Shown piece by piece: positions 12,123 through 24,304 of a DNA stretch of 64,000 nucleotides; positions within the stretch are counted from its first letter, which is position 1, and every line of letters starts with the position of its first letter. Origin of the DNA: Aurelia coerulea (Eukaryota; Cnidaria; Scyphozoa; Semaeostomeae; Ulmaridae); the NCBI GenBank assembly GCA_039566865.1, contig CM076943.1, forward strand, positions 48,560,624-48,624,623. Reading direction: 5' to 3'. A program made the position numbers and the translations under genes. The notes under the pieces were generated by a model that worked only from the letters and a program-made list of their open reading frames with translations, was not told the DNA's origin and did no database searches.

Positions 12123-12763
12123 TACCGGGTGAGTCAGAAAAAAGAATTCCCACTTGGAAGGCCACTGCTCCCACTGCTCCATGAATATCAAAGCAATAAT
12201 ATTGAAAACTGTCTTGTTTTATTGCCAATATGTTTAATTAGGTTGAGTAATTTGCCGGAGTTAATCGGCCATTCCTTCCCGTCGATATGGGTGATTTTTT
12301 GCAGAAAGCCCCTTCCAAAAACCTGCTAAAACGAATGAAAACAATGAGCAAATTTTCCTTCCTAAAATTGATGACACTCACACAAATTCATGTATTTTGT
12401 CCTCTTGGGAGAATGGAATCCCCCTGAATAGGTCATCGATACCAGGGGAAAACTTGTTCACCCTCCCAAGAGGATAGCATGTGCTAAAGCGTCCACAAGT
12501 CATTGCTGTAAGGCCATTGTAAGGCAGAAATGTTACGGAAATTTGTTCATGATTTTTGGCACGTTTTGAAGGTTTTTTAAAGAAGCTTTCTCGAGAAAAT
12601 CCCTCATAATATCAGAATGGAGTGGCCGATTTCAGTCAGGTAAATTTTATAGTAGATTTGAAAATTTCTACCATTAAACTAAATATTTGCCGATATCATC
12701 GTCTTGATATCCAGGGCGCCGTAACTTTTCAAACGGGGATTCTTTTTTCTGACTCACACGGCA
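12123..12763. mobile_element. Inverted-repeat element, TACCGGGTGAGTCAG ends
   Basis: Left end TACCGGGTGAGTCAGAAAAA pairs with the right end TTTTTTCTGACTCACACGGCA. It is related to the element at 51696-52330, whose ends are TACCGGGTGAGCCAG. A TA at the boundary may be the target site. No transposase seen. Confidence 0.7.
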
Positions 12764-13441
12764 GAAAATAAGTTATATCGTATGGGGTCTGGTACACAGG
12801 TTAGATATTTACGTTCTTCCGAATTTCATGTGCACAGCTCTGTGATTGGCTTATTTCAAATAGTTTACAGATCATGGACTCAAGTGATTTAATGGAGTCT
12901 TTAATAGCAATAAATCATCATTTAAAGGATTTAAATCAGAGAACGAACAGAATCGCTGGACGCATCATAATCACTTTCCCTAGTTATGCAAACCATATTC
13001 GATATGATAAAATCATCATTATTTTTACTTTGCCGAAATTAATTGTACGAACGGTTGTCAATGAAATCCTGAATTCATTTTTTGTAAGATCATAACGTTG
13101 GACTTAAAAAGATCAAATTCGTTACCTAGATACAAATTTAAACTTTGAGAATGTTTAATTTGTTTTAGCTATCGCACAGTTGCGCATAAAATTTTGTAAA
13201 CTGTTGTTTCTCATTGTCTATTTAAAAACGCTTTTCGATAACTGACTGTTTTTGATTAAGTTATGTAATAGCTACAGTAAATCCTTGTTTAAGAACCTAC
13301 TTTTTGACATCCAGGATGAAACAGATGGTTTGGGAACAAGAGATGGTTGGGTCCAATCGGTTTAATTATTGTTGAAATTGTTGAGATCATCAAATACAAT
13401 GAAATACAATAGTCTGTATTTAGATTGCCCAGGCCCCAAAC

Positions 13442-13781
13442 TTAAAGGGGCTGGGTCACGTAAAGTAAACAAACTTCTTTTGAAACGACGATTTTCCAGA
13501 CTTTTTTGACAGGACATATCACACAAATTTTCCACTATTTTTCTCAAAAAGAAAGTGCTATATGAAGATGAACTCTTAAACTTCAGGGAGAAACAAACGA
13601 AACAACCATATGTTGTAAGATTGCAAAGATATTGATAGATTTTTAGAAGTAACTTTATTGTGGATTCACCCCTTCCACCAAAATCTGTGCAGAACACAAT
13701 GGGAGCGTGCCGGCACGTGCGGGCAACAATAGATTATAAAGATAACAGATTTGTTTACGGTTACATGACCCAGCCCCTTAA
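13442..13781. mobile_element. MITE with TTAA ends and AGGGGCTGGGTCA repeats
   Basis: TTAAAGGGGCTGGGTCACGT at the left is inverted at the right as ATGACCCAGCCCCTTAA. TTAA occupies both borders (13442-13445 and 13778-13781), as for piggyBac-type targets. The element at 50938-51260 has a similar plan. Confidence 0.65.
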
Positions 13782-15169
13782 AAGTTACTTGACAGAGATA
13801 AATAGCTGCATATGCATGTCTAAAATTAACCTATTGTATTTGATGATCGACATGTGCGTGCATATCTTTTTACTAGGGGAGCAATTACATGCGTGGTGGA
13901 ATTTTTGTCCTATTTATAGATTGCCTCTACTTAGCTACGTCAACTAACTTTAAGTTGCCTTATATCTCCATCATTTGTATCTAACACTCATTGACTATCC
14001 AGTAATCAAAATGGGTTTAACACAAAAAGATATTTGGCATAAGCAACCTGAACAAGATTATCATAAGCAATTAAGCACAAGATCCACTGCTTCTAAGAGG
14101 GTTAGGGAACATTTGAAAAGAAACATGTTTCTCTTTATTGTATCATAGTCAGGATTTTCCAGTAGGGCTTGGAAATAAAGAAAGAGAATCGCATAATCTC
14201 CTGGAAAGAATCATTTGAATCAAAGGAATAATATTGCCTAATTTAAGAAGGAACTATAAATCAATTAAATTCATATTGGAGCATACAACTCTGTTACACT
14301 GATACAATAAGGTTTTAATACTTTTCCCCGGACACTCTATCAAACTGATTATGGTTGGAGATCAGTGTCATAAACTCTATGGTGATCATTTTAACGCCTT
14401 TCTTCTCCAACACAAGCTTATCAAAATTGATAACCAAACTCACTCAGTCAAAGATAATTTTGTAATTTTGATTAAGAATGAAAAGGCTTAAAAAGTACAA
14501 AGTAACGAGTGAATACGTGTAGCATTATTTTGACGTTTATGTTATAAAGGAGATGAAAGATAGCGCTTATCTCTACCATTTGGTACCCGGGATGTTCTTG
14601 AGATATCGTGTCGATGTTTTGGCGAGTTCCAACCGTGTATTGCCAATCCTTATCGTGCAAGTAGAATAGTGCAGATAAGGGCAGAAGGTAAATGTGTCAT
14701 CGAGAAATTGCCAGATATGATTTTTTCAGCTTGTAGCAACGGCAAACGTGTTCAAATCATTTTATACGTGGCAGGGTTGAATCAATTTTGATTCGATAGT
14801 CTCTACAAAACTTGAAAGATAGCCCTTTCACCCAACATCGACAAAAATTAAATGTGTCATCCAGAAATTTCTAGAGATTACTTTTTCACATGGTAGCAAC
14901 GGCAGACGTGATTGGATTATAATAATAAACCCCTACACAAGTAAATAAAGTACAATATAAGAGCACTTTGATGCTAATTGACATGAGCATGACATTTCGA
15001 GCATAGCCCTTTAACAAGCAAAGAACTATTAGTAGAACAGACACTAATCAAAGGTAAAAAGAACGGCAGATTTGACGGATAAGAATAGTAATCAAGGGAA
15101 TCGATGTGACGTAAAGAGGACTGAGAATAAGAAAGAAATGTAGGAATAAAATTGTGATATGTAAATTGC

Positions 15170-15683
15170 TAGCCTGCGCGCAGACCCAATATTCTGAAGA
15201 AGAAAGGGTCTGCGCAACAACGACCAAAAGCTTGCTACACAGTGCAAATTCCTTTAGGCCATTCATTTTGCTCGGACTACGGATAAATTATAGCATAGTC
15301 ATAAGAGAAAACTTAATTTTTCTCTTGTGACTATGATAATAGCGAACGACATGTTTTTCAACACGCTAAACAACACATCGTTAACAATCACACCTTTTCC
15401 AGTCCTCTTGGGGTCCTTTTACGAATAAACAATTAAACGTTCAAAACAAAAGCCACAATACAATCCAAAACATACAAGTGACGAGAACAAACAACACAAT
15501 ACACGACTGAACACAAATGTGTGACAGCATATTGTGACAGCAACAAAACGACACGCATGAATTAATCAACTCATGATTGCATAAATTATTTTCCCTGAAA
15601 CCCAGAATTGTGCGGTAGCAAGCTTTTGGTCGTTGTTGCGCAGACCCTTTCTTCTTCAGAATATTGGGTCTGCACGCAGGCTA
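15170..15683. mobile_element. Mutator-like MITE, TAGCCTGCG family, copy 1
   Basis: About 65-bp inverted repeats start TAGCCTGCGCGCAGACCC and include TTCTGAAGAAGAAAGGGTCT and GACCAAAAGCTTGCTA. A perfect 9-bp target duplication GTAAATTGC flanks it (15161-15169 and 15684-15692). Inside lie AT-rich sequence and no recognisable protein. Confidence 0.85.
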
Positions 15684-15920
15684 GTAAATTGCTTGTTGAG
15701 TCGTGAAGGATACAATGGTCCAAGTTTAAAAATGATCCGTTTCTCCAATGTTTTTCTTGTCGTGCTTTCTGTAGATGCATATAGGAGGCCAAGAATTGAC
15801 ATATCATCTGTAAAACGGTTTGGTAATTTGAAATGGTGTGAAATGTTGCTGTACGGATCGTTTTGGTGCTGTTCTTCTAACTGTGTCCTGTTTAAAATAT
15901 ATGAAAATAAAGTATGTCAC

Positions 15921-16003
15921 GTGTAACCTAAAAAGGTAACATGTGGTGATTACTCTGTGACTGTCTCAGAGGAATCACCACATGTTACCTTTTTAGGTTA
16001 CAC
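15921..16003. repeat. 83-bp hairpin
   Basis: GTGTAACCTAAAAAGGTAAC and the following ATGTGGTGATT are repeated in reverse complement after a short loop (15955-15970), giving arms of about 33 bp. Probably a minimal MITE. No coding role. Confidence 0.8.
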
Positions 16004-16824
16004 CGGACACAAAAGTGTTCAGTTTACATTCAACGTGGTGGGGCTTGGAAATCAATTTTAACGAGAGATTTACTACTCCCTCTAAAAGTGTGAATTATTT
16101 CTGTATCTTTATCTCGTTATTCTATCATTTTTATCTCCCTTTTTCTATAATTCTGTATATCTTTTAAACTCCATAAATCAGATGAGTGTCAGATGAGTGA
16201 GAGAGAACACTTGTGATTTGATCCAATGTTGTAGTAGACTTATGAAGATGAGTCCCTTGTATCTCTGCAGTAAACCTTGCTCAACAGAGACTCATAATGA
16301 AACAGTGAAAAATATGACCCTATTTTCTGCATTCGATCGATTGAATCTGGATCGAACAACACAACTGCTTCGGCTTGCTCAACGGTCACTCCTCAGAAAG
16401 GAAATGCGATAGAAACCATGGTAAGCAGACACTTAATCAACGAAACTTGGTATTCATCTGAAGAAGAAAGTTCACTATACCTGGTGAATGCAAAATAAGT
16501 CTTTTTAATGCTGCAATTTCCATGTTTTTAAGACCAAAACATACCAGATAAATCTTCAAGTACCTGCCGCAGCATCTTCCTTCAAATCTAATCAACTGCG
16601 TCAATCGAATCGAGTGTTCAAAACTTATTGTTCTTTGCCAAAGCTCGCAATCTGATTGGTATTCTAGGAAGTTCAGAGCTTGGGCCTAAATAGGATCAGC
16701 TTTTTCAGAGTGATAATATGAGTCTCTGCGAGTCTCTGTTGACCGAAGTGCCATCTTGAAGTCAAAGAGCACAGGGAAACAAGAGACTCATCGTCAAAAA
16801 TCTAGTGTTGTAGGCCCTTTTTAG
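16004..16824. other. Unassigned stretch with GAGTCTCTG repeat fragments
   Basis: Contains short inverted patches such as ATGAGTCCCTTG (16248) with CAGAGACTCAT (16286) and TGAGTCTCTG (16719). They resemble ends of the 19497 and 59154 elements but give no full copy. No gene seen. Confidence 0.4.
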
Positions 16825-17146
16825 CCATGTCTCAAAAACCATTTGTTACAAAGTCGAAGTTGCTCGTTCATCCATGTTTTCTTTGCTCATGAAAATTCGA
16901 GAAAAATGAAAGTAGAAATACTTCAGTCCCTTTATAAGATGGGATTCAATTCATCCAAGATACGTTTTCAAACATCTCAATTATTTTGGCTCACCTGGCA
17001 GTGGTCACGCGGGGACTGGGGGGACAAGACTGTAGCTAACTTTGAATATCTGGAGGGCAACATCAGGCAGAGGTTTGGCGAGAATCTTTTGCCGTTTTGT
17101 AGCAATTTTCAGGCAAATGGGGCACAATTTTCTGGGACATCCTGAA
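16825..17146. mobile_element. Partial copy of the CAGGGTGTCCC long-inverted-repeat family
   Basis: The end part (from about 17050) matches the right arms of the copies at 20446-20807 and 36734-37341 (shared GCGAGAATCTTTTGCCGTTT and a terminal GGGACATCCTG). The left arm is degraded or missing. Confidence 0.6.
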
Positions 17147-18351
17147 ATCATTAAAGGAGCATACCAGTCCTTTCGTGCATGATTGTAACATATGTTCCTA
17201 AAACTGGGGCTGTTGCTGTTGTTGTTGTTGATGTTGGCGTCGGAAAATTTTAGTTCCTTGTCCCCCTAAGAATTCAAGCTGGTATCGGGCCTGGTCTTTA
17301 CATTGTATTACATCAACACCGGATGCTTTACAGATATTTCTTATGACCCAGTTCACTTATCGCAAGATTTGTAGCAAACTTCTTATTTAATAATTGATTG
17401 CTTAAAGCACTGTAGATGGAGTAAGACATTCTAAACTGTCTAGAATCACAAGAAAAGTCCTGAGCTTCTAAATGAATAGAGGGAATGCATAAATCTGTCA
17501 GATGACTCTCTTCACAAAACAAAAACAATAGATACGTTATCGCAAGCCCTCCTTCTTCACAACTACCCTGAATGGTGCTGATAAGAAATACCAATGATAT
17601 CTGATCGTGTATGACTGAAAAACCACGACCCAACCAGTCGAATGCCATGAAAACATCGGGCAGACAGGTGGAGGGCGCCTTTCCCCCATAAAAGATTCAT
17701 ATCGTTAAGTGATAGGTACAGTTCCTTATTTGGATGCTAAATCTGGATTGATATGTAGGGCTGGACTGTGTCGGGTATTCGATATACTGATTACAATGAG
17801 TCCCAATGATCGCTAGTCAAAACAGGACTTACCACACCGAACTGAGACTGCTCATACTGGAGTTAGGAGCGTCCTGCAGCCTTCTATTAGCGATAACTAA
17901 AGCCATATAATCAGTCCATATTCAATAAAGGTATTCACAAGTTTTAAGTACTTTAGAATTGGCATGTAGAAATGACGGATTCATGATAAGATGTGAATAA
18001 GAGCATTTGAAGAGAATATCTCCCCACAACACTCAGTGACGCATTTGTGGTTGGCACGGATTGGTCACGTGATTCCCTTTCAAAGTAATCCTCGTTTCTC
18101 GGCTCATGCTTGCAATGGACATAGTCACGTTGCCAAAGCCATCAGCAGTGCAGAAAAAGTTCGTTATCGATTTTGTTTTCATTAGCTAATATCGCAGAGA
18201 TAATTTTGCGAATTTTGTCACGAAAATCTGTCAGAAATTAAGTTAAATACCATTCTATCAAAATTAAGTAGGCACGGGAAAATTGCAAGTATAGCTCCTT
18301 CGCAGTAACTCTTCAAACGTAGCAATCTGGTTCCCTGACGTCATTTTCGAC
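17147..18351. other. Unassigned stretch
   Basis: A GTTGTTGTTG microsatellite at about 17213 and a TGAGTCCCAATGATCGC fragment at 17797. The minus-strand frame at 17328-17648 has no recognised family. No exon supported. Confidence 0.4.
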
Positions 18352-18775
18352 TAGGGGGACTGGGCTCCACGGAAGCGGTCCAAAATAAATAACGCTGAAA
18401 CAAATCGCTTCCCTGGCGCCCAGTACCCTCACGCGAACGCGGTCAAGTTGACGCACAGGGAACCAGGCTGCAAACGTAGTATGTTTCCTAGGGAACCAGT
18501 TACAATCGATATCAGATATAAATTCTGTTAGCTATATCTCAGCAAGCATCAGGCAAGTTTCGTCAAAAAAGTTATGAAAATTTAAGCTCAAGCCTGTTCT
18601 TTCAAAATCTAGAAATCTCGATATATTGAACTTACAGCGCCTTCACATCGACTCTGTAAACATAGGCAGCCTGGTTCCGTGCATCAACTTGAATGCATTC
18701 CTGTGAGAGTCGTGCATGGGCTCCAGGGAAGCGATTTATATTGGACCACTTCTGTGGAGCCAAGCTCTCCTGGTC
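18352..18775. repeat. Inverted repeat with about 115-bp arms
   Basis: Arm 18352-18472 (AAATCGCTTCCCTGG, CACAGGGAACCAGGCTGC) is found inverted at 18663-18775 (GCAGCCTGGTTCC, CCAGGGAAGCGATTT). Between them is about 190 bp of unrelated DNA. Likely a fold-back transposon. Confidence 0.65.
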
Positions 18776-18786
18776 GAAAATTACAC

Positions 18787-19196
18787 CAGGGCCCGGGGGG
18801 GGGGTGTTGCTTGAGTTTGGGATGACAGGGACGCACCGCTCAACTTCGTAAGGGAAGGCCAATATTTAAGGATTTTCAGTCGATTCTCATATCCAATTTT
18901 AAAAGCCCGTTAAACTTCCCAGAAATCAAGTTTCATTTTACTTTAGAGGTACATTGACGGCAGATATAGTCACCACAAACCAATTTTCAGAACTGAGCCG
19001 TAGAAAATCCACAATGATGAAAAAAAATCTCCAAAATATCTCCAAAAGTTGTTGCTACATTTTAAAAAGCTGCCCATTTCTAGTGGAAAATTTACATTTT
19101 AAGACCCACATTTAGGAATTTTTGAGGTTCAAAACCCATCCTTATTGGCGGCAGGTACCCGTTGTCCTACATATAGAAATTACCCCCCCCCCCCCT
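18787..19196. mobile_element. Probable poly-G-ended element related to 5795-6226
   Basis: Begins GGGCCCGGGGGGGGGG and shares the ...ATGACAGGGACGCACCGCTCAACTT-type start with 5795-6226. It ends in a run of C at about 19183-19195. I could not find an exact target duplication. Confidence 0.5.
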
Positions 19197-19496
19197 GGTC
19201 ATCAGGCTACCAGACGATAATGACGTCAGACACTTGGAATACCCGTGTTATTCAAATGTTGTTGGTGAGCAATTGCACGGACAAACAGAACAGTCAGAGA
19301 GAAAACATGCAAAACAGTTCGCCTGTACTTGTTAGAGAATGATTATGAAAGCATCGCTGAATCATTTCGATCTCCAATCCATTAGCTTTCTTGGTGCGTT
19401 CAGGTTGTGCGTTGAGATAAGGCAGTGAATTGATAGATAAGACAGTGATGAATTGAGGGCATTGAAAGATAAAGTGAGCTTGAAGGGATGAAGACG

Positions 19497-19968
19497 TAGA
19501 CTGATTACATGAGTCTCAATTTCCTGCATTGAATTTGATGATGTTATTTTCACACTTGTATGGGTGAAAGTAAATGAGGCTAAAACATTGAACGAATGCA
19601 AGGGAACACGTTGTCAGTCTAATGAAGACGTTGCACTTCTGATCAATTGTGTAGTATTAATTGTTCATCAAGAATATATTTTCAATGTCCTTCTTATTAA
19701 TTAGTTAAAGTTTCCAATCACATGTCAATAATTGCGAAGGCAATCAAAGGTTTTTGGGCAATTTTGCGTCAGATGTCTCCGTTTTCAGTTGCGTTGAAAT
19801 GTATCAAAATTGAACGGCATCACACTATTTGTATCACTTCACTTCACCGTTTTTGCTCTCATTTGCAGGTGCTTGGCAAAGACTGACGATGCAATTCCTT
19901 GTACGCAGTTTAAAGCTTAACCATCATTCAATTCAATGCAGAAAACTGAGACTCGTGTAGTCAGTCTA
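19497..19968. mobile_element. MITE with TAGACTGATTACATGAGTCTC ends
   Basis: About 38-bp imperfect inverted ends: TAGACTGATTACATGAGTCT... and ...AGACTCGTGTAGTCAGTCTA, both followed inward by a TGCATTGAATT block. Short relatives of the terminus occur at 26288, 36590, 37680 and 46008. No clear target duplication. Confidence 0.65.
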
Positions 19969-20445
19969 AGTATCTGGTGCCTTGCATTCTTCCCCTTTTG
20001 CTGTCATTCCTGGCTTTCATCCCCACTTTCGAAATGTCACTATCCTAATTAGCACGGTTGGAATGCGTTTTTTAAATGTCTGTACTCTGAAAAGCGAAAA
20101 AGTTCGAGATGTCCGCAGTTGATGGCTCTTTGTTTTGATATAGGAAGTCCTGAGCACACTTTACTTTACCTTCATTTGTTTTCCACATCATGTTACTTGG
20201 AAGGTACTTGATGAGTACGAGCTTCCCTCGTGTCTTCCAGAAAAGTAGCGCACTGTCCCAGACCTCTTTGAAAAGTTCTATTGAAATTTCAAACAGGGAA
20301 GCCACTTTTGGAAAGTCATAATAAAGTTTTCAGGGATGGGTCGTCTGGCTCCAGGAGTAACAAAATCTAACAATCTATCTTACAAAAAATTCAAAGTTCC
20401 AATATTACCGTATCCATCGGTCCAATTTCTGTGATACTGCAAATA

Positions 20446-20807
20446 TACAGGCTGTACCAAAAAATGTGTGCCCCGTTTGCCTAAAGATTCCGACAAAACG
20501 GCAAAAGATTCTTGCCAAACTTTTGCATGATGCTGTTCTTTAGATATTCAATTAAAGTTTGCAACCATCCCCGTAATAATCCGTTGAGAAATGATGGAGC
20601 TATGAGTGCTATGACTTTCAGAAGACCAAATTTGCCTGATGACTGATGACTGAAACCAGCAGTCGGCCATTTTGTCTTACTATTTTGCAGTGATAAGTAT
20701 ATTGAATATCTGAAGAGCAACATCATGCAAAAGTTTTGCGAGAATCTTTTGCCGTTGTGTCGCAATCTTCAGACAAACGGAGCACAATTGTTTTGGGACA
20801 CCCTGTA
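20446..20807. mobile_element. CAGGGTGTCCC long-inverted-repeat element, copy 2
   Basis: TACAGGCTGTACCAAAAAAT at the left is matched by TTTTGGGACACCCTGTA at the right. The arms carry GACAAAACGGCAAAAGATTC and its complement. It is closely related to the fuller copy at 36734-37341. Non-coding. Confidence 0.75.
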
Positions 20808-21032
20808 GAAATCTTTGCTTGAAAATGTTCAAGAATAGATTTATAAAACCAGAAAAGAAAACGGTTTTAAAAACTATTTATTCTGAATATAAAACTATTT
20901 ACAATACTGCGACTACGGCAAATTTGGAAATATTGAATCCAAGCACTTACAGCTAGAAAAATGTTTGGTCTGCTCTGATCCAAAAGAGGGTGCGTAAACA
21001 AATGATTCGTGGTACAAGATTTAGATATATCC

Positions 21033-21343
21033 TTAAATAACGTACTCATCATACTAAACCCATTAACGCAACAAAAACACCGAAATCAGTAGAAAGAAGA
21101 CTTTAACTCCTGTAAAAGAAACAAAACCAAAAATAAACTTGTAACAAGAGAAAAACTGTTAAATCCTGTAAGATTAAATCCTGCAAGTTAATTCCGTTTT
21201 CTCTTACAGGATTTAACAGTTTTTCTCTTGTTACAGGTTTATTTTGGTTGTTGTTTCTTTTACAGGAGTTAACAGTCTTCTTTCTACTGATTTCGGTGTT
21301 TTTGTTGCGTTGATGGGTTTAATATGATGAGTACGTTATTTAA
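21033..21343. repeat. 311-bp near-perfect palindrome (long hairpin)
   Basis: Bases from 21033 (TTAAATAACGTACTCATCAT) to about 21175 return in reverse complement from about 21200 to 21343, with a loop of about 20-25 bp. Arms include repeated TCTTACAGGATTTAAC-type units. One arm plus outer flank is found again at 60550-60790, beside the receptor exon, so this is a dispersed family whose hairpin form exists at one site only in the window. Confidence 0.8.
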
Positions 21344-21361
21344 AAGAGGGTACCCAATAAA

Positions 21362-21424
21362 TAGCCTGCATGCAAACCCCATTGCAGACTTAGAAATATT
21401 TTTGTGAAGTCTGCACGGAGGCTA
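21362..21424. mobile_element. 63-bp minimal Mutator-like MITE
   Basis: Starts TAGCCTGCATGCAAACC and ends inverted (GTCTGCACGGAGGCTA). A 9-bp flanking repeat CCCAATAA(A/G) (21353-21361, 21425-21433) has one mismatch. Same family as 15170-15683 and 59617-60027. Confidence 0.65.
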
Positions 21425-21531
21425 CCCAATAAGGGGCAAAGTGAATAAATCTCCAAAGATCTAAAACGATACAAAAAGTTAAAAAAGTTTCAAAAGTTAG
21501 CACGTTTGGGGGGCTGTGGGATGAAAAGTGT

Positions 21532-21633
21532 TAGTCTGCGGTGCGACCTCTACGAGGGAGGAAAAATTGAAGGGAAAGGAAACATCCTTTTCCTTCAATT
21601 TTTCCTCCCTCGTAGAGGTCGCACCGCAGACTA
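21532..21633. mobile_element. 102-bp perfect hairpin MITE with 9-bp target duplication
   Basis: Arms of about 44 bp (TAGTCTGCGGTGCGACCTCT ...) are essentially perfect complements around a loop of a few bases. Flanks GAAAAGTG(T/C) at 21523-21531 and 21634-21642 form a 9-bp duplication with one mismatch. The terminus TAGTCTGCGG is akin to the TAGCCTGCG family. Confidence 0.8.
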
Positions 21634-21734
21634 GAAAAGTGCCTGACCGATGTTCAAAATAAAATGTTAATGCATCACTCAAATGCCAATTTAGATGCAA
21701 AAATTTTGTTTGATGAAATCACTGATCTTTTAGG

Positions 21735-22260
21735 GAATAGGCTCCAAATCTTTAAAAAGGCTGATGTAAAATTCAATGACCTCTTTCTTTGAACTGAATG
21801 ACTCCAAAGAAACTTTAGCTAAATTCTCTATAATTCTACCGTTGGAATTTTCTGAAATCTTCGATATTTTCAGAACAAGAGTGTTTTTCTTCTTTTTCAA
21901 CAATTCAAGAAAAATTTTCAACAAATCTTAAAACCATCGCAATTTCTAAACTGTTTGATGTAACATGAAATAATTTCAAAGAAAACCATAGTTTATGGAT
22001 GTCTACAATATGGTATCAAGCAAAAGTCTGTCACTCATCTAGTTTATGATTTAGAAATTTGATGACGTCACATCCTCAAATGAGTTGAAATGTAAGATAC
22101 GCTGTAATTTCCAAAAATATTCAAAATTTCTGAAAAGTCCAACGGTAGAATTATAAATAAGTATGTAGAGTTTCTGTCAAGCCATTCAATCAGAAGAAAT
22201 AGGTCATTGAATTTTACACCCACCTTTTTACGCAGGGTTAAAGATTTGGAACCTATGCTA
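21735..22260. mobile_element. Fold-back element, copy 2 of 3
   Basis: Arms AATAGGCTCCAAATCTTTAA and (inverted) ...AAAGATTTGGAACCTATGCT pair over about 170 bp with CTACCGTTGGAATTTTC/TCCAACGGTAG in the middle. Homologous to 11414-11923. Confidence 0.7.
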
Positions 22261-22291
22261 TATGTATGCTGTCTTTTAGACCAATAACAAG

Positions 22292-22496
22292 GAAAATGCT
22301 GGTGAGGGGTTCGTATGAGAAGGATAATTCCACGTTCCATTATGGTCCATGATTTACTTGCCATTGAAATTCGAATTCGATACAATAGTTTATTTCTATT
22401 TCAGAAACAGAATTTAAATTTCATTGTCAAGTAAATCATGGACCAGAATCTAACGTGGAATTCTCGTTCCCATACAAACCCTTTACCAGCATTTTT
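22292..22496. repeat. 205-bp fold-back repeat
   Basis: AAAATGCTGG...GGTCCATGATTTACTTG on the left is inverted on the right as CAAGTAAATCATGGACC...CCAGCATTTT, with about 60 bp between. No coding sequence. Confidence 0.7.
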
Positions 22497-22761
22497 CTAA
22501 AAACTGGGTCTAAACGATGAGTACTTTTACCAAACAAAATTTTCACATCTAAGTTAGCCTTTGACATATAGATTAACGTCTCAGTCCAGAATATTGCCCA
22601 CGCAAGTTTTATTTCACTGTCCACCAAACTTGTTAACTTTTTTGCCTTTTTTTACCCACTCATAAAGTAGTTTCAGCGTCAAATGACGTCACGTCATAAA
22701 CATATTTACAACATTGATTTTTCATTTATGAGGTGTAACTTATTTCACTTCTTCCAGCATA

Positions 22762-23278
22762 TTTAAAGGTGGTGTGAAGCGAAAATTTTTATTGATGCAA
22801 ATGAATAGCGCAGTTGAATGATAAAGAATGTCGTTTAAATTTTTTTGATACCTCATTTCATTTTCAAGTTATCCACTGATATTAAGTTGCAGCTGATGAC
22901 GTCATTTTGTTTGCAAATTACTAGGATAACATATGGAAATATAACTGTATCTGATTTTTGAAAGGTTACAGTGGTAAGAAATATTTCAGCTGATCTGAAT
23001 AGATGTTATATAAATTGCCTCATGACTTAATATGATGTTTAGAAAGGCATGTTGATTGTACAAAGTTTTTTAATTAGATTTCTCTTTGGAAGCATGGCCA
23101 ACCTTGTATAGTTTCTTTACATTTTGCAAACAAAATGACGTCATTAGCCAATCGTACAAAACAGTGGATAACTCTAAAATAAAACAAGGTATCAAAAAAA
23201 TTTAAACGACATTCTTTATCATTCAACTGCGCTATTCATTTGCATCAATAAAAATTTTCGCTTCACACCACCTTTAAA
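22762..23278. mobile_element. 517-bp element with about 120-bp inverted repeats and TTTAAA ends
   Basis: TTTAAAGGTGGTGTGAAGCG at the left is inverted at the right (CGCTTCACACCACCTTTAAA), and the match continues through GACATTCTTTATCATTCAAC to the TATCCACTG block. Both borders are TTTAAA, consistent with a TTAA-like target. Non-coding. Confidence 0.8.
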
Positions 23279-23502
23279 TGATTTGAATAAAGTAAGCTTT
23301 CCCTTTTTGGGGTCAAAAAATGAAAACGAGGCAATCACCCGCAACATAAAACCGAGGCTATGTATGCAAAGCAAGGAAGGTTATGACGGTTTTAGCAGAA
23401 TTTAGAGACAGTTTCTCCGTTTTTCTGAAATATTTGGCGGCTTTACGATTTTGATATCCCCTAAGACCTCCACCCATTCTGGTAGATCGAGCACATAGCT
23501 TT

Positions 23503-23924
23503 CTAGATACAGCCAAAAGCGCCATTACAACGATATCCACTTTGAAGTCCTGCAACATGGAATTTCTTACAAACATCCACATTTTCTGACGAGTGAGTTC
23601 TCTCAGAATTTTCTTCACAACATGTCATTGACTCAAGTGACATTGAAAGTTTACGGAGAGACACAATTTGATCATTTCCACTGTCAATTCCAGTTGCTCT
23701 TATATGGTCATACGAATTTGTTAATTGTTGAAGCCTTTTCCTCTCTTTGGAGCTACTTTTCCATTTTTGTTTTCTCTCTTTCGGCTTGACTTTTCTTTTT
23801 GTCCAGGGAAGGTTGTCTAGCCATAGGCCTAATGGCGAGAACCAATAACTTTCTGAGTCTATATCTGATTCGAGAGTTGCAAATTGGAAACAATCGAGTG
23901 ATGATGCTCTGGTGCAGTTGGTAT
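23503..23924 (-). CDS. Possible terminal exon with a degenerate bHLH-like segment
   Basis: Unrecognised gene; tentative. The minus-strand frame is open for about 140 residues after a good splice acceptor (pyrimidine-rich TTGTCCTTCTTCCAG, exon starting at 23924, entering in phase 1) and stops at 23503. Near the middle is a basic stretch KVKPKERKQKWKSSSKERKR, followed by LQQLTNSYDHIRATGI and later SLRKLSMSLESM. Order and spacing recall basic, helix 1, loop and helix 2 of a bHLH domain, but key positions are not conserved, so a pseudogene or chance resemblance is possible. A hAT-like element (23997-25943) lies 72 bp upstream of the acceptor, in the putative intron. No upstream exon was identified with confidence, and an overlapping frame (23753-24007) competes. 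Confidence 0.35.
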
Positions 23925-24304
23925 CTGGAAGAAGGACAAATATAGTTATTACATGAGACTTCATCTCGTTCTCTAAGCATATGTTGCAACGCAACCCAGG
24001 GCCGCATTTAAGTCTGTTGGGGCCCTGGGCCCAATACTGGTTGGGGCCCCTTAGAATATACCTGAAAAAAATGTGTATCATAGTACTTCGTACCCTGTTA
24101 GCATGTATGAATGATACCGCTAGATTCAGTCGTAGCCAAAGAAGTTAATATCAACTAAAAAGTTTAATAGGAGAAAACTCTAAAAATGAGTAAACGTGTA
24201 CAAATATATACATTTTGGTACAATCCCAATAAAACTGCCCTTTCGACTTGCCTTCAATGCTGCAAAATTTCGGATGATTTTCTTGGGGTCTAAAACCCTC
24301 AGGA

